Source: Cynocephalus volans (taxonomy: Eukaryota; Chordata; Mammalia; Dermoptera; Cynocephalidae). From it: 64,000 bases of DNA. Under the pieces are notes generated by a model. The model was not told where the DNA came from, did no database searches, and saw only the letters and a program-made list of their open reading frames with translations. How positions within the stretch are numbered: the first letter of the stretch is position 1; each line of letters starts with the position of its first letter. Shown here piece by piece: positions 43,271-55,755 of the stretch. Both the position numbers and the translations under genes were made by a program. Where the stretch lies: assembly GCF_027409185.1 (NCBI RefSeq), contig NC_084464.1:47963095-48027094 (forward strand), given 5' to 3'.

Positions 43271-44869
43271 GGCTTTCCTAGCAGGGACCAGTTATGATTA
43301 AAGGCCAGAGATCTGTGACTAGGGATGCTAGTGTGGCTGGAGCACAGGGTGGGGGTTGGTGGAGGTAGAATGTGAGGCCTGCAAGTGAGGGGCCAAGATG
43401 CAAGGTCACGGCTGCCTCCGGGCACAGAGGCTTTTCAGAAGGGGACACTAAAGGAGGGGTGGTCTAACAGACACACCCCAACTGCAAAGACAACCAGTGA
43501 GCCTCAGAACATAAAACTTGCTGATCAGGCTCAGGGAAAAATGCTCCAGTCCTTGCTCAACTGAACTGCTGATGGTTCAAAAGCAGCCCCATGGACGTGG
43601 CCATTGGATGGGTTATTTCTCCTTTGAGAGACATGATAGTGCTGACTAACCGTGGTCACCTGTGATGTCAGGCAAGCCAGCACATGCTGCAGACGTGCTG
43701 TCTGGGCCTGGCAGCAAGATTAGAACCAAGCATGGCCCCAGTCCACTGCCACGTAACTGCCGCTCGTCCCTCTGCTTAGGAACTGCAAGCACGAAATGGG
43801 CCATGCCCAGAAGATCTGGAATAATCAGCATCAGCGTTTTGCCTTTGCCATCCAAGACCACAAACATGCTCTCATTTGACCTAATCCGTGGTGTTAATGA
43901 TGGCAGAGCAATTTCGAGAGGCAACTCACAGCATTGATAAGGAGAGGAAAAGCACCAAGGGCTTAGGAGGCACAGCTCCTCACAGAAAAGGCAGCTGCGG
44001 TCCCCCCTCCCCTCCCTAGGCACTTTGTGCAAATGCCGCCCTCCTATCTGCCCTGTTTGAGGCTGGAGATGGTAGGAGAAAAGGGACATAGAAGAGTGGA
44101 AGTGGAGTGTGCACGGCACAGGGAAGTGGGGATTGCCCATACTGCACCTTAGAACAAACCAGAAAAAGGAGTTCTTTACTCTGGGTAAATACAACCTTGA
44201 GCCAGGTTGGGCAGAGTGTGGGCTAGACTTGAGCCCCCACTTACCCCCTCAGCTGGGTGCAACAGATGCCCTGCACCACTGTACGTGGCTGACCCAAGGA
44301 GAGAAGGAAAGACAGAGGGCATGACGGGAACTTGAAACCACCATGGCTGTAAAGAGGCAGGGGCGATGTAGTGTCTGATTCATCCATTAATAGAAATACT
44401 AGAAGGGGTTGGAGACCATCTAGGCTAAACCTCTTCTTTTAATGAAAAGCTTAGAGATAGGGAGTGATGGATTCAAGGTTGCCTGACTCTTCCCTTGACA
44501 AGAAAGTCCACTTAATAACAGCGAGGTCAGGTACCCAGGAGCAGTGAGGATGTGCCTCAAAAGATGTGGTGAGAAGCTCCGTTCTGTTGGGGTAGAGGAA
44601 GAGGCAAGATGCCAGCCATGGGACTCTCCAGTCCTGCAGCCCCTCATTCCTCCTGGAAGGGTGGCAGCCTCCCCCATCACAATGACACCCCATGCTGCCC
44701 TTCCCTTCTGCCTCTCCCCACATCACAGCACCAGCTAGCTTAGTCCATGTTTCACCTGGGCAAAGGGAAGCCCCAGGGTCTTCCTGCTTGCAGCCCTGCA
44801 GCCTTTCCTGCTCCTAGGATCCACCCTTCAGCCTGCCCTGGCATCTGTCTGCAGCCCGGTGGGCACTGG

Positions 44870-45480
44870 CTCCCTCTCTCACTTCTCTTGCCCTCCTTTT
44901 CCTTCCAGCCTCTCATGCTTTTCCAAGTGAGGGAGGCCTCCCTCCCCTTACTGTCTAGAGACTGGAACCTTCACAACAACCAGGGGATCCACCTAAAAGA
45001 GTGTCACTACTCTGCTTAAGGCCCTCCCTTGGCCCCCATCTCACTCTGCAGAAGGACTTACTGGGCTATGGGCTCTGCTCCCCAACCCTCCCCATGAGCT
45101 CTCTGACTCCATCTCCTCTCTCTCCCCCTCACTGACTCCATTCGAGCCATGCTGGCCTCCTTACTGGCCCTGCAGGCTCCTGTCTCAGAGCCTTTGTACC
45201 AGCCATTCCCTCAGCCTGGAACACTCTCCCCCAGGTCTCTCAGATCCCTCTAGTCTCTGCCTAAATTCCCGTTCCTCGTGGAGGCTCTCCTGGCCACACT
45301 ACCTAACACAGTATCTTTCCCTCTCCCTCCTTTATTTTTCTTCATAGCATGAGCCTTGTCTATTTCCCCCACTAGGATACAAGCTTTATGCAGGCAAGGT
45401 CTTTGTCTTGTTCACTGTTGCATCCCCAGCCCCTAGGACAATGCCTGGCATATAGTAGGTGTCCATTTGTCAAATGACTA
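44870..45480 (+). repeat. L2 LINE relic, about 600 bp
   Basis: Sense L2: CTCTGCTTAAGGCCCTCCCT, CATGCTGGCCTCCTTACTGG, TCAGAGCCTTTGTACCAGCC, TCAGCCTGGAACACTCTCCC. It ends CAATGCCTGGCATATAGTAG and GTGTCCATTTGTCAAATGAC. Confidence 0.9.
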
Positions 45481-46019
45481 AATTAAAAGCCCTCCCTTGT
45501 CCTTGGAAACATTGAATCTTTCATGAGGACCCTTGGTATCCACACCTCTCCCAGACAGGGCCTGGGTCTTCCCACCAGACCCATCTCATCTATCCTCCAT
45601 CCAGCAAACATTTATTAAGCACCTATTGTGAATTCAGCTGTTGAATTGTTGTTTGACAACTACCAGATTGAGATTCTCTGTGGCCAGTACCACAGAGAAG
45701 GGAAAGGATTCTTGTGTACTTATTTTATTTACTGAGAACCGGCCATGCAACAACCATAGCAGTTAAGAATTTAACATTGTCACTCATTTAATCCTCACAA
45801 TAACCCCATGATGCTATTGTGCCACTTAACAAACCTGTACTCCTCTGAGCCATGTTCTGTCTTAGTTCTTCACTAGAGATAGAGAGATGAGGGAGAGGCA
45901 GTCTCTTTAGAAGCTCAATCCAGAGCTGACTGTGCTCCTTTTTTTTTTTTGTGGGGGCCTAGTGTGCAATGGCTGCAAACAGCAGCCTCCTTGGTAGTGT
46001 GCACAGCCTGTTGCATGTA

Positions 46020-46449
46020 TGGGTTTCCAATGGATGTTCATGTCTCTGACCCAGTGCTGTCCCCAACCTAGGCTCCAGACAAGTATGCTTTCAGAAAGCC
46101 ACAGGGCACAGTAACCACGGTTCACATTGGTCAAGTTATCATGTCCATCCGCACCAAGACTCAGCACAAGCAACATGTGATTGTTCAAGTCCCCTGGCCG
46201 CCAGAAGATCCACATCTCAAAGAAGTGGGGCTTTACCAAGTTTAATGCAGATGAATATGGAGACCTGGTGGCTGAGAAGCGGCTCATCCTGGATGGTCGA
46301 GGCATTAAATACATCCCCAACCGTGGCCCCTTGGACAAGTGCTGGGCCCTGCACTCATGAGGGCTTCCACTGTGCTGTGCACCCTCCTTACTCACATCCA
46401 CTAATAAATCCTACTTGTGCAAAATAAATAAATAAATAAATAAATAAAG
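46020..46449 (+). pseudogene. RPL10: Processed pseudogene of ribosomal protein L10 (5'-truncated)
   Basis: From about 46070 the sequence follows RPL10 mRNA without introns. It covers [38 protein letters not shown], then [17 protein letters not shown] and the final ALHS, with the stop at 46358-46360. The 3'UTR follows with AATAAA at 46403 and an (AAAT)n tail. The 5' two-thirds of the coding region is missing or unrecognisable. A deletion of about 20 nt after HVI (near 46170) shifts the frame, so it cannot encode L10. 46020-46069 is only weakly similar and its inclusion is uncertain. Confidence 0.88.
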
Positions 46450-47422
46450 GATCTCAGGTCGGTGGAGTTAGAGCACTCATTTTGAGTTTATGTTCTGCGA
46501 AATCTGTAGGAGAATAATGGGCATTATTTGCTCCATTTTTTTTCAGATAACAAAACTAAGGTCTGAAGTAGCTCAGTAATTTGCCCAAGCTCACACAGGT
46601 AAAGTGGCAGAGACAGGATGCAAACCTGGAACTATGTGGGTCCAAAGCGCCTCTGTATTTGCCGACACCATGCAGCTTCCTTCCAGTCCTCAGAGCAATG
46701 CCTCTGCTTCCCCGGCCTCACTCAGGACTCTGTCCAGGAGCCTCAATCTCTGCCAACATGGCCTAGGCCCTGGCACTCCACAAATCTGCAGGGCTTAGTC
46801 CAACACAGTGGGATCTGTGCTCAGGGCCTTGACCTTTCCATTTTTTGCTATACCCAAGTGTAGACAGCACAGCCTGTTACCTCCTGTGAGCCCCTCCCCA
46901 CCCAACACACACACATACACACAGTTAATTCAGTATTTAGTTTGGTGTTGTTAATTATGGGATTGGACTTCAAAGATAATCCAACTCACCTAGATTTTAT
47001 AGATCTGGAAACTGAGGCCTAGAGTGGGAAAGAAATTTGCCCTAGGTTATTTGCCAATAAGCTGCTATTAGAGACAAAAGTTAAGGCACTCTCACTAGAA
47101 CCAGAGACTCCTGGATCTTTCTTTCATCTCTGTGCCTTCAAGGAAGGATGGGTCGCTTTGACTTTCTATTGACTGATAAACACAAATGTGCCATCTCTGG
47201 GCTTTCCACAGTAAAGGCCAAAGTGACCTTCCATCTCCCCACTCCCACCACCAAGCCTTCAAACCAACCAGAACCAGCCCTGTTGGTTGCTTCTGGGCCT
47301 TCCCACTCTGCCCAGACCAAATCCTACCCATCTTTCAGATATCCTCTCTTCCAAGAAGCCAGCCTGGATTCCCTTAATCTGATCGAGTTTCTCCTTTCAT
47401 GGCATATCAAAACATTTCTCTA

Positions 47423-47590
47423 GGGCCGGCCCGTGGCTCACTTGGGAGAGTGTGGTACTGATAACACCAAGGCCATGGGTTCGGATCCCTATACAGGGAT
47501 GGCCGGTTAGCTCACTTGGGAGAGTGTGGTGTTGACAACATCAAGTCAAGGATTAAGATCCCCTTACCAGTCATCTTTTTTTTAAAAAAG
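47423..47590 (+). mobile_element. CYN-type tRNA-Ile-derived SINE, dimeric form
   Basis: GGGCCGGCCCGTGGCTCAC, GGTACTGATAACACCAAGGC and GGTTCGGATCC form the left unit. GGATGGCCGGTTAGCTCAC and GACAACATCAAGTCAAGG form the right unit, which ends CCAGTCATCTTT. TTTCTCTAG on the left and TTTCTCTTAG on the right look like the target-site duplication with a 1-bp change. Confidence 0.88.
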
Positions 47591-50500
47591 TTTCTCTTAG
47601 GTAGAATTTTTTTTCTCCTTTCCCCCTTGGTGGGGGGTATGCCCCGAAGGCAGGGACTGGGCCTTCTTACCTTGGTCCTCCACAGCCTGGCCTTTCCAGC
47701 CTCAGCCTGCCTCCCTTTCTTTTTGCTAGATTTAATTTCATTTGAACATATCACCGCCCAGCCAGCCAGTCTGCTCTTAGGCCTCCTGAACTCTCTCTCC
47801 ACTCAATATAAGCCCATTTCCTCTTGTTTGAGCATCTTGGGAAATGAAGAATGAGTCTTCACATTTCTTCAGAAGCTTAAAAGCAAAGTAGATCCTTCCC
47901 TGAAGTCTCAGCCTCCCACTAACAGACTTGACGCCTTCCTGATTGTCATGCTCAGGCCAGGGCAAGGGATGCAACAGCCTCTGGACAGATTCTGTTCCTT
48001 GAACCCCCTCCCATTTCTCCCCTGCCCCAGTTGCCCTGAGGGTCTGCCTAGGCTGCAGGACTCTGTCCTTCCCTCCTTCAGGCTAATGGGTGCATGTGGG
48101 CTGTCATTTCACTGCAGCCCTTAAATTTCCTGTCACTGCTGCTCCTGGGCATCTCCCCTGGCTGTCCTGTACTGGAGCAGCCTGAGAAGCCACTGAGGGT
48201 AAAACACTCTTTTTTTTTTCTAAGCTCTAAATTCATTTTCATGCCAAGTTGCCTGTATTCACCTGCTTGGCTACTGAAGGTAACTGAAACATGCACACGA
48301 GCCTGGCTTTGTGCAGAAGTTTAAGTCCCGGTGGCCCTGCCCCTAGAGCTCACCAGCTTGCATCTCCAGCAGCCTGCATGATTTCTCCAGGTTTTCTGAG
48401 CTCTGGCCGCGCACTGGGAGAGGAGCTCATCAGACACACCTCCTTCACCTCTGGCTAAGAACAGTTGCCCCGATTACGGGAAGTATTTGTTACCCAGTTC
48501 TCTGATAATTCTATCAGGAGCCTGGGCAAGGCTCAGGTGTCAGGCTTCGGGAGCTACTGCTGACAGCCCTTCAGAGGCTGCTAGCCGGCCTGGGGGGCAG
48601 AGTGTCAGCTTCTCTCCATTCTCTCATCGTATCTCTGCTTCTCAAATTCCCTCAGCTTAAAAATGGAGATAACAATATGCCCATACCGTCATCCCCTCCA
48701 GAGTTGGTACGGGATTCCAGTTAGATGAGGAAGTGCTGGGAGCCCCCTGGAAAAAAAATACCATCATAAAATCATAGCAGTTAGACCAGAGCCTGGGCCT
48801 CTCATTCTACAGATAGAAAAACTAAGGCTTGGAGAAGGAAGTTACCAAGGTCATACAGTGACCAGTCCTGGCTTGAAAACCAGTTTCCATATTTTTTGAG
48901 CTGGAGGGAGGTGGGAGCAAAGGATAGTAAGGAAACTGTCCCTATGAGAATTTATAGTGTAACAGAGGGAGAGCAGACCCCGAGCTTGAAGCTCAGCTCT
49001 GCCGAGGCCCAGCCAGTAGATGTGGAACCTTCATGAATGCCATCGGCATTGTGATGCCTTGTTCATAGCTCTTGGGGGAGGATTAAGTGGAATAATGTGT
49101 GCACCTGGCACCTCCTAAGCTCCCCAAACACAAGTTCCTTCCCTTCTCTTGTTTAATCTTAAACAGCATCACAAATGCTTCCAAAAAGGGAGGCACAAGG
49201 GAACATTTCCCTTCAGAACAGAATGTTGCCAAAAAGACAATTTTGAACTTTGGATTCCCTTTCCTTTGGGGGCTTTTCTTATACAGTGAATGTAAAATGG
49301 CCATTTTCCCTATCAGGGTAATGAGGAAGTAGAAATATTACATCTTCCTCCTCCCCTGCCTTGTACACAAGCTTCTGCTGTACAAGAGCTTCCTCATAGG
49401 TATGTGGGGCAGCAGCTCTTAATGGAGCTATGGTCAGATCCTCATGGACAGAAAAATGATTTCTATGAGATCAGCTGATTGGTGAGGCTAATACAGTGTG
49501 ATCCAATAAACACACTGATTAGGGTCACTTGCACTCTCCCTCCTGCTGTGCCTCTGCAAGCCTGGTTCAGCCTCTGCTTGGAAGGAGCTTGGAGACAGCA
49601 GAGGCTGGGGCCTCCCAGCCAGCTTGGTCTGGGGATGCTCTAGGATGGAGCAGTCAGATTGGACATCTCAGCCTGTAAGGCAGAAGATTCAGCTTCTAAC
49701 CCTGGCCTGCTGCCAGATTATTCTTTTTCTATGAAACTTCATCTTCCTCTTCTGTTTGCCAAAGGTGAAAATAACAGGGAAAGAGCTGCACTTGGGATCA
49801 TGAGTCAAGTTCAAGTCCTAGCCCTGCTTTTTACTAGCCATGCAACCTGGGGCCCTTTATTCTATCCATTCATTCGCTCTGTACAAGACTTTGTGCTACT
49901 TCCCTTTGGTTCTGAGTTTACTCATCCAGAAATGGGCATAATAATGCTAACCTCAGAGGATGGTTTTGGGAATTTAAGAGAAAAATATATACAAGAGCGA
50001 TCCACAGACTATGAAACACAGAAGAGGCAACAATAACTTTGTTCTCTTCTAAGGTTCCTTCTGGCTGACTTTCTCTGATTCTATGACAATATTTGCTGGA
50101 GCTGGGCATAAAAGAGGGGGACCCCCGAATTACTTGTTGAACGAATGAATTCAACCGTAAAGTGGAATATTAAGCAGCCAAGAGGCAACTGGCTCTTCAT
50201 AAGGCACGCTATGGAACCAGGCCTTGGTCACAAGGACTCATCCAGTCCAACCTTACCACGCATCAAGCGCTTCTCCTTCATCCAGCCCAGTAGACAGAAA
50301 AGAGGGCTGATCAGCCTGTGCCAACAGAGCACCTTCATAGGCTCATTCTGTGCCAGGATGACATCGTAATTCTAGCCTCTCACAATCTGAGCAGTTGCTG
50401 GTTTTCCACATCCAAGGGGTGGCAGGCATGGCTTAGTAAAATCATGAAAGGCGTTGGCAGGTTTCTACCTTTTAAAGCTGCTGCAAGGCTAAACTGCACT

Positions 50501-51454
50501 CACAGTGGCCTCTAGTGGCAAACTTCCAAAATAGCATACTAAATGGAAACTTGGTAGCTGAAGGAATTTTCTCAGAATGACCTAGATTCAGAAACTTAGG
50601 GGCAAAAAGGGGCCTAGTTCAAATCTTTGATGAATGAGAACACTAAGTTCTAGAGGTAAAGTGACTCGCCCAAGGTCACACAAAGGCCTCACATCCCACA
50701 AACCTTGTCTACAACTGATCACCTGTGGTTTCAGATGCAGTTAGGGATCTTGAATTACCCCTTTGGAAGAACAAACAGGAACCCAGTTTCTAAATCAGAC
50801 CAAGTCATCCTTAGAGCGAGACCCTAACATGCTTTTCTCCCCTGCACTTTGCTTCTCTCTCATCTGTAAGATCCCCTATCCTAAACAGTAGCAACCCACT
50901 CCACAGACAACAAGGCTCTGAGGCCATAAAGTGCTTTGTAGGCAGTAAACTCCACCACTTTAACAAATGTGCTTTTCAATGCTTCCTCCTCCACACATTG
51001 CAAGAATGTGGTGCCAAGAGGAGCCCCAGTGACGGCTCAGATTGGCTCAAGGATCTGGGGGTAGGAATCATTTGCCTTGTGCCAGGAAAGCTATTTTGAC
51101 ATATTCTGGAGACACAATCCCAAAATAAATCAAGCTGAGGAGTTCCAGAGGGCTTAGTGGAAAAGCTTTGCTGCCATACCAGCTGAAGCCTAGATTTGGA
51201 GACTTGGAGTACCGCTATTTCTGCAAATGGATATCAATCTTTCTGTGATGGAGAACTTTTTTTTATTTGATCCATTCAGCAATAACCTCAAAGCATTGCA
51301 CAAGTGCTGAGAAGACTCACAGAGGGGAATAAGACAAAGTCTTTGCTCTCAGAGATCAGCTCAGCAGGAGGAAGAGGCTGTGCAAGGTCGTGGTACTGAC
51401 ACTTTGGGATGAAGAGGCAGGAGAGGTGTCTGGCAGCTTCAGGACCACCAGTAA

Positions 51455-51700
51455 TAATAATAGCTGGCATATTCAAAGTGTTTTCTAAATGCCAGTTCCT
51501 GCTGTTAATACTTGTTCTAGCTCATTTAATCTTCACAATAGCCCCGGGAGGCTAGGACCATTACCCCCATTTTATAGCTGAGCAAACTAAAGCACAGAGC
51601 AATTAAGAAACTTGCTCAAGTGCACACTGGTGATAAGTGGTGGAGCTGGGATATGAATCCCAACAGTCTGGTCCCAGAGCCCTTTTCCTTCAATGTCATA
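51455..51700 (-). repeat. MIR relic, nearly full length
   Basis: Antisense MIR: CTAGCTCATTTAATCTTCAC, CATTACCCCCATTTTATAGC, AACTAAAGCACAGAGCAATT, GAGCTGGGATATGAATCCC. Confidence 0.88.
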
Positions 51701-52064
51701 ATTGCTGATGCCATTTTCCCTTCACTTTCTGTGATGTCTACTGACCATACCATCTTACTCATTCTAGTGCCCACACAGGGGATATCAGTGCCACACACCA
51801 TCTGATGTCCACAGTGCACTGAAGTGGGAACAGAAGGACAATGGCTCATAAAGCTCAGTCATAGCAGTCAAAGCCAGGAGACACTAAAGCTTATCCTGTG
51901 CTTTGAATCTCTTCACTCGTCGAAGGCCACCAGGATGAAGCAGAGAACACTGGTCTAAGAGGCAGAAGATCAGGTTATGGTCCTCACTGCCCCTTGCTCC
52001 TAGGAAAATCCCTTTACTCAGTTTCATGTTGGACAAATGAATGTGACCTCTGGGACCTACCACT

Positions 52065-52405
52065 CAGTGTATTGTCTTGGACCAGCAGTCACCATCTCCT
52101 GGGAACTGGTTAGAAATACAGAGTCTCTGGCTGAATGCTGAATCAGAAGTGGCCTTCTGGGCCGGCCCGTGGCTCACTCGGGAGAGTGCGGTGCTAATAA
52201 CACCAAGGCCCCGGGTTCGGATCCCATATACGGATGGCCGGTTCACTCACTGGGTGAGCGTGGTGCTGACCACACCAAGTCAAGGGTTAAGATCCCCTTA
52301 CCGGTCATCTTTTAAAAAAAAAAAAAAAAAAAAAAAGAAGTGGCCTTCTAATAGATTCTCTTAGTGACTCCTATGCATGGTAAAGTGCGAGAAGCCCTGG
52401 GCGAG
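52065..52405. repeat. MER5-like relic split by a SINE
   Basis: GGACCAGCAGTCACCATCTC, GGGAACTGGTTAGAAATACA and, after the SINE, TAATAGATTCTCTTAGTGAC and GTAAAGTGCGAGAAGC follow MER5-type order. The SINE at 52159-52335 interrupts it. Confidence 0.55.
52159..52335 (+). mobile_element. CYN-type tRNA-Ile-derived SINE, dimeric, young copy
   Basis: A full dimer: GGGCCGGCCCGTGGCTCACT, GTGCTAATAACACCAAGGCC, GGATGGCCGGTTCACTCACT, CCTTACCGGTCATCTTTT and an A tail of about 22. A perfect 14-bp target-site duplication AGAAGTGGCCTTCT flanks it (52145-52158 and 52336-52349). The long pure A tail suggests recent insertion. Confidence 0.93.
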
Positions 52406-53671
52406 GGCCCTTGGGGACCATACACTTAATAGTCTGGGTGCCAAACTTCTCTCAGCCATCCCAGGGGCACTTGTTTGAAGGCCTTTTTCAATGGCTTTTC
52501 TGCTCCCAACATCAACCCTTCTCCAAAAGGTCTAGAATCTCCTTTCCTTCCCACCAAAGCTGCATCTCTCCTGCCCCTTGATTAGCCTCCAGCAGTCTCA
52601 CACCTATCTTCATTAGTCTCCATCTAAGTTATAAACTCATCCTTGCCTTTCCTGATAAGCTACCCTCACCTCAATCTATTTCAGATATGACTGAAATGAG
52701 CTATCTGTGCACTACTAGCACACCCCACTTTTATGAGACTTGTCCTAACAGTACTTATACTGAGAGGGCATGGACACTCATACAACAGAAGAATTAAGCA
52801 GGATTCTTCTCAAACAAGCTCCCTTTACACAGAAACAGGAACTTCTACATCGCTGGCTGTCAGAATTACCAAAAATTGTGAAACAATTCAAGTTGCACTC
52901 TTTGAGGTCACATCCTTTATCAAAACTGGCACATGCCCTCATGTGTGATCACTGCAGCATATATTTGGTGTACCTTTCCAGAAACAGGGAACTGTGCTGT
53001 ACTGCTCTCTTCCTAAGTATACACAGAACCTTCTTTACTTCAAAGTAGTGACGGTATGTTTCTATCACCCCCATGCCCCGGAGGAAGTGGGAATTTGCAG
53101 GATTATAATTCTGGGAGAGTAGTGGACAGGTGTTTTATTCCTTTCTCTTAGAGGCAGATCCAATTTTATTCACCCAGTCCAGGCTGAAAAAAAAATGTTT
53201 CTATTTTCCCAGAGTGTAGAACATGACTTTGTACACCAAAACCATCTCTGAGAAGTCACAAAGTCAATTACATAGTTTGTTGTTAGGTTTTGCTTTTTTG
53301 TTCTTGAGAAATAGGAGATGGAAAGATGGAGAAAGAGGCTGAAGGTGGGGAAGGCTTGGGGAGCAGAACCTTGTTTGGCCATTGCATAAAGTAAATCACC
53401 TTTTCCAAAATTTATAGAGTGAAAAGAAACATTGGAGTTATAATTCCCTTTTCAAGGAGCTACCAGTTTAAGAAAGCAACCACAATACATACTGCCTATG
53501 GTCCCATAACAATGAGCAGGTAGTTCTCTTGCAAGTTTGAGGGCTGGTTCAGGTCTCTCAGCACATTGACCTGGTTTACCTACAGGTAGTTCCCCTCACT
53601 CAAAAATGCCAATTGATATCACTTAACTTCTTTTTTTGGTTCTGCCTTTTTAAAATCAGAACTGTTCCTGA

Positions 53672-53766
53672 GGGCTGGCCAGTTAGCTCAGTTGGTTGGC
53701 ACAGTATTGATAACACCAAGGTCAAGGGTTTGGATCCCCGTACTGGCCAGCTGCTCCCCCCTCAAA
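53672..53766 (+). mobile_element. CYN-type tRNA-Ile-derived SINE, monomer
   Basis: This is the best match to a tRNA-Ile body in the window: GGCCAGTTAGCTCAGTTGGT, TGATAACACCAAGGTCAAGG, GGATCCCCGTACTGGCCAGC. It is followed by a short C/A-rich tail. Flanks AGAACTGTTCCTGA (53658-53671) and AGAACTGCTCTTGA (53767-53780) are the duplication with two changes. It is not a functional tRNA gene, because the anticodon arm is altered and the CAGCTGC tail is that of the SINE. Confidence 0.88.
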
Positions 53767-53919
53767 AGAACTGCTCTTGAATTGAAGTCCACTTGAGATT
53801 CATAAACCTAAAATGATGTGAAATCTTGAAGGTATGAGCTCTGCAATACTACGTGAGATGGTTGAGATTAAAATGGCTGTTAGAACCTCATGCAATATTT
53901 AAAATCAGACCACTGCAGT

Positions 53920-54913
53920 GATTTCAACCATCAATGGCATTTTATTTTGTAAGTTTCTATGTATTACACAGGTATCAACTTCCTTCCTCTAACCCCTCCC
54001 CCTCTTCCCAAAATTTAGAAAGATTAAAAAAAAACTTTATAAAAATCTCTTACTAATTTCTCTAAAGTCTTAGGTTAAAAAAACTTAAGTGGTGCTTCTC
54101 CTTTACGATAATACAGCTTTTAAAGCAGAATTCGGTATGTCCTTGTGCTCGCTGCAGATTTCTACTTACTCCTTCCTGGGGAAAAAAAGTGGTCAATGCT
54201 TCTGCTTCCTTTTAATAAATTCATTTCTCAATCATTACACATTATCATTCCCCACTTGACACCTTCTTAGAAACTTGATTGTTGGATGCATTTTTCATTT
54301 GGCAAAAATTCAATGTGGCTTTGCGTGGGATGTCTAAGTGTCAGAAACAGCGGTGTTGATGTTCTCTGGTTTTGAGAAGGAAAATTAGAGAGAGATGCAT
54401 ACATTCCCTGGAAGAACAAATGTAGGAGACTGAAATAGAGTGTGTATAGAGTTAAGAAGGCTGATAGACACCACTTGGTTTTGAATTCTGTTGACGTCAC
54501 CCAACCTAGACTGCAGAATAGGCCAAAATATAAATCTCCCCAGGAAGAAGTTTGGTTAGGCACTGTGAAATGACAGTCTTCATTTTGTTCTAAGTGTATC
54601 AGAGCTGACACACACAAGAAGGAGCAGTATGGGTCATGTGCAGTGAACAGTAGCCTGTGAATAAACATGCATAAGCATTTCTGCAAATGCTGTCAACCTA
54701 GGCACTGGGGGAAGAGCAAAGAAGCATACTACTCAAATATACTTCCATCTCTAACTCACCCAAGACCCCAGGTTTCCCTATTAGCTCCATGATTTACAAG
54801 GCCAAAATGAAGTTTAGAGTTATGTTGACCTAGAATGAAGTTCTAGGTCACCTGGAAGCTGGTTCATTGGGACCATCTCAGAAGACCTGGGTGTGTCCAA
54901 GAGGGCAGCAAGT
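53920..54913 (-). other. PPIL1: PPIL1 3'UTR (inferred)
   Basis: Downstream of the PPIL1 stop codon there is about 1 kb of unique sequence. It ends at a minus-strand AATAAA (plus-strand TTTATT at 53941-53946). Cleavage is expected some 10-30 nt further on, near 53915-53930. The CYN SINE at 53672-53766 lies just beyond this. The 3' boundary is inferred from the signal alone. Confidence 0.6.
53941..53946 (-). terminator. PPIL1: Putative PPIL1 poly(A) signal AATAAA
   Basis: TTTATT on the plus strand reads AATAAA on the gene strand, about 970 nt after the stop codon. A GT-rich stretch follows on the gene strand (GTGGTCTG near 53905), fitting a downstream element. Confidence 0.55.
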
Positions 54914-55134
54914 CTACCCAGAAGGGTATGCCTTAATGATCTTCACATCGTCTACCGGGCGGTCCTGGGAGTTTGTTTCCACCATTCCCACGCGGTTCAC
55001 CATTCCTATACCCTGGCACACTCGGCCAAAAATGGTGTGTTTGCCATCGAGCCACTGGGTAGGGGCAAGGGTCATAAAGAACTGGCTTCCATTGGTGTCT
55101 GGCCCTGCATTGGCCATTGCGAGAATTCCAGCCC
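54914..55134 (-). CDS. PPIL1: PPIL1 terminal coding exon (exon 4)
   Basis: The 221-nt coding part completes G94 and encodes residues 95-166 and the stop at 54914-54916. The acceptor is TTTTTTCCACCAG. It contains the NGSQFF and QWLDGKHT motifs. Confidence 0.96.
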
Positions 55135-55755
55135 CTGGTGGAAAAAAGGAAGAGAAGAGAGAGCATGAATAACCCCCGCAGCTCCAGTGTAGAGTTGCTA
55201 CCCTTCCTAGGGATGAAAAGAAGCCAGGACTTTGTTCTGTCCTTTGTCACTAAGTGCCCAGACCCAGACAACCTCCCCCTCAGGGCAGTCTCTCTGCTCT
55301 TCACAAAGGCCATCACTGCAATGCCCTGATGACCTCATCTTTCCTGTCCTCATCTGCTCCCTAGCCTCAACCGCTGATGATCCCTGCTATCTGCTGGACC
55401 ATCTTCCTGACTCCCCTCAAAAAACCAAGCAAAGTCTCCTGTTTCTTTGGGGGAAGCTTTTGATACTCTAAAGTTTATGAAATTCAACAAGTACACTGAA
55501 TCGCTCAGGACTCTGTGAGAGGTGCCACTTTCTCTAATCTGCCAGGGCTCTTTGTGGCGCCATGGCCGGGCAGCTATCTGGCACCATGCCAGGGTGTCAG
55601 GCATTCACCTTGAATCACAGCCAAAAGAGCAAGCTTTTAAAATCCACTCCCCCTTCGTACCCAGTCCAGCCAGATTACAAACTTACCAGTGAATTTCAAG
55701 TCTGGATGAAGTTCATCTTCAAACTGTTTGCCATAGATGGAAGCGCCACCTCGAC
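54914..55755 (-). CDS. PPIL1: PPIL1, peptidyl-prolyl cis-trans isomerase-like 1, coding exons 3-4
   Basis: PPIL1 is a small cyclophilin (166 aa) of the activated spliceosome. It is known to bind SNW1/SKIP, and mutations in it cause a pontocerebellar hypoplasia with microcephaly. Two coding exons are here, 55687-55755 and 54914-55134. They give residues 72-166 plus the end of codon 71, ending IIKAYPSG and a TAG stop. Cyclophilin core motifs seen are [24 protein letters not shown] and [14 protein letters not shown], the last holding the Trp that lines the cyclosporin pocket in cyclophilin A. The region with the catalytic Arg is in exon 2, which was not found before the right edge. Residue 114 is Met where I recall Val in human. 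Splice borders are canonical and the frame is intact. Confidence 0.95.
55135..55686 (-). other. PPIL1: PPIL1 intron 3 (552 bp)
   Basis: GT/AG intron with a T-rich polypyrimidine tract next to the exon 4 acceptor. No repeat was recognised. Confidence 0.9.
55687..55755 (-). CDS. PPIL1: PPIL1 coding exon 3
   Basis: The 69-bp exon completes G71, encodes residues 72-93 ([20 protein letters not shown] and FT) and gives the first base of G94. The acceptor is TTGGGCAG and the donor GTAAGT. Confidence 0.95.

Larger units (their letters stand above)
40521..53910. other. CPNE5-PPIL1 intergenic spacer
   Basis: About 13 kb with no supported coding gene. It contains MIR, L1, L2 and MER5 relics, a retro-element-like block at 42735-43270, an RPL10 retrocopy and three CYN SINEs, listed separately. 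Nothing recognisable was seen at 40530-41750, 43280-44860, 47600-48940 and 50050-51440, apart from short MIR-like scraps. Confidence 0.85.

Noticed and set aside
53672-53766. A tRNA-Ile gene
   Set aside because: The A box is good, but the anticodon arm is altered, the B box is degenerate, and the unit carries the SINE tail and a target-site duplication.
54862-55172. Plus-strand frames opposite PPIL1 exon 4
   Set aside because: They are antisense shadows of a conserved cyclophilin exon.
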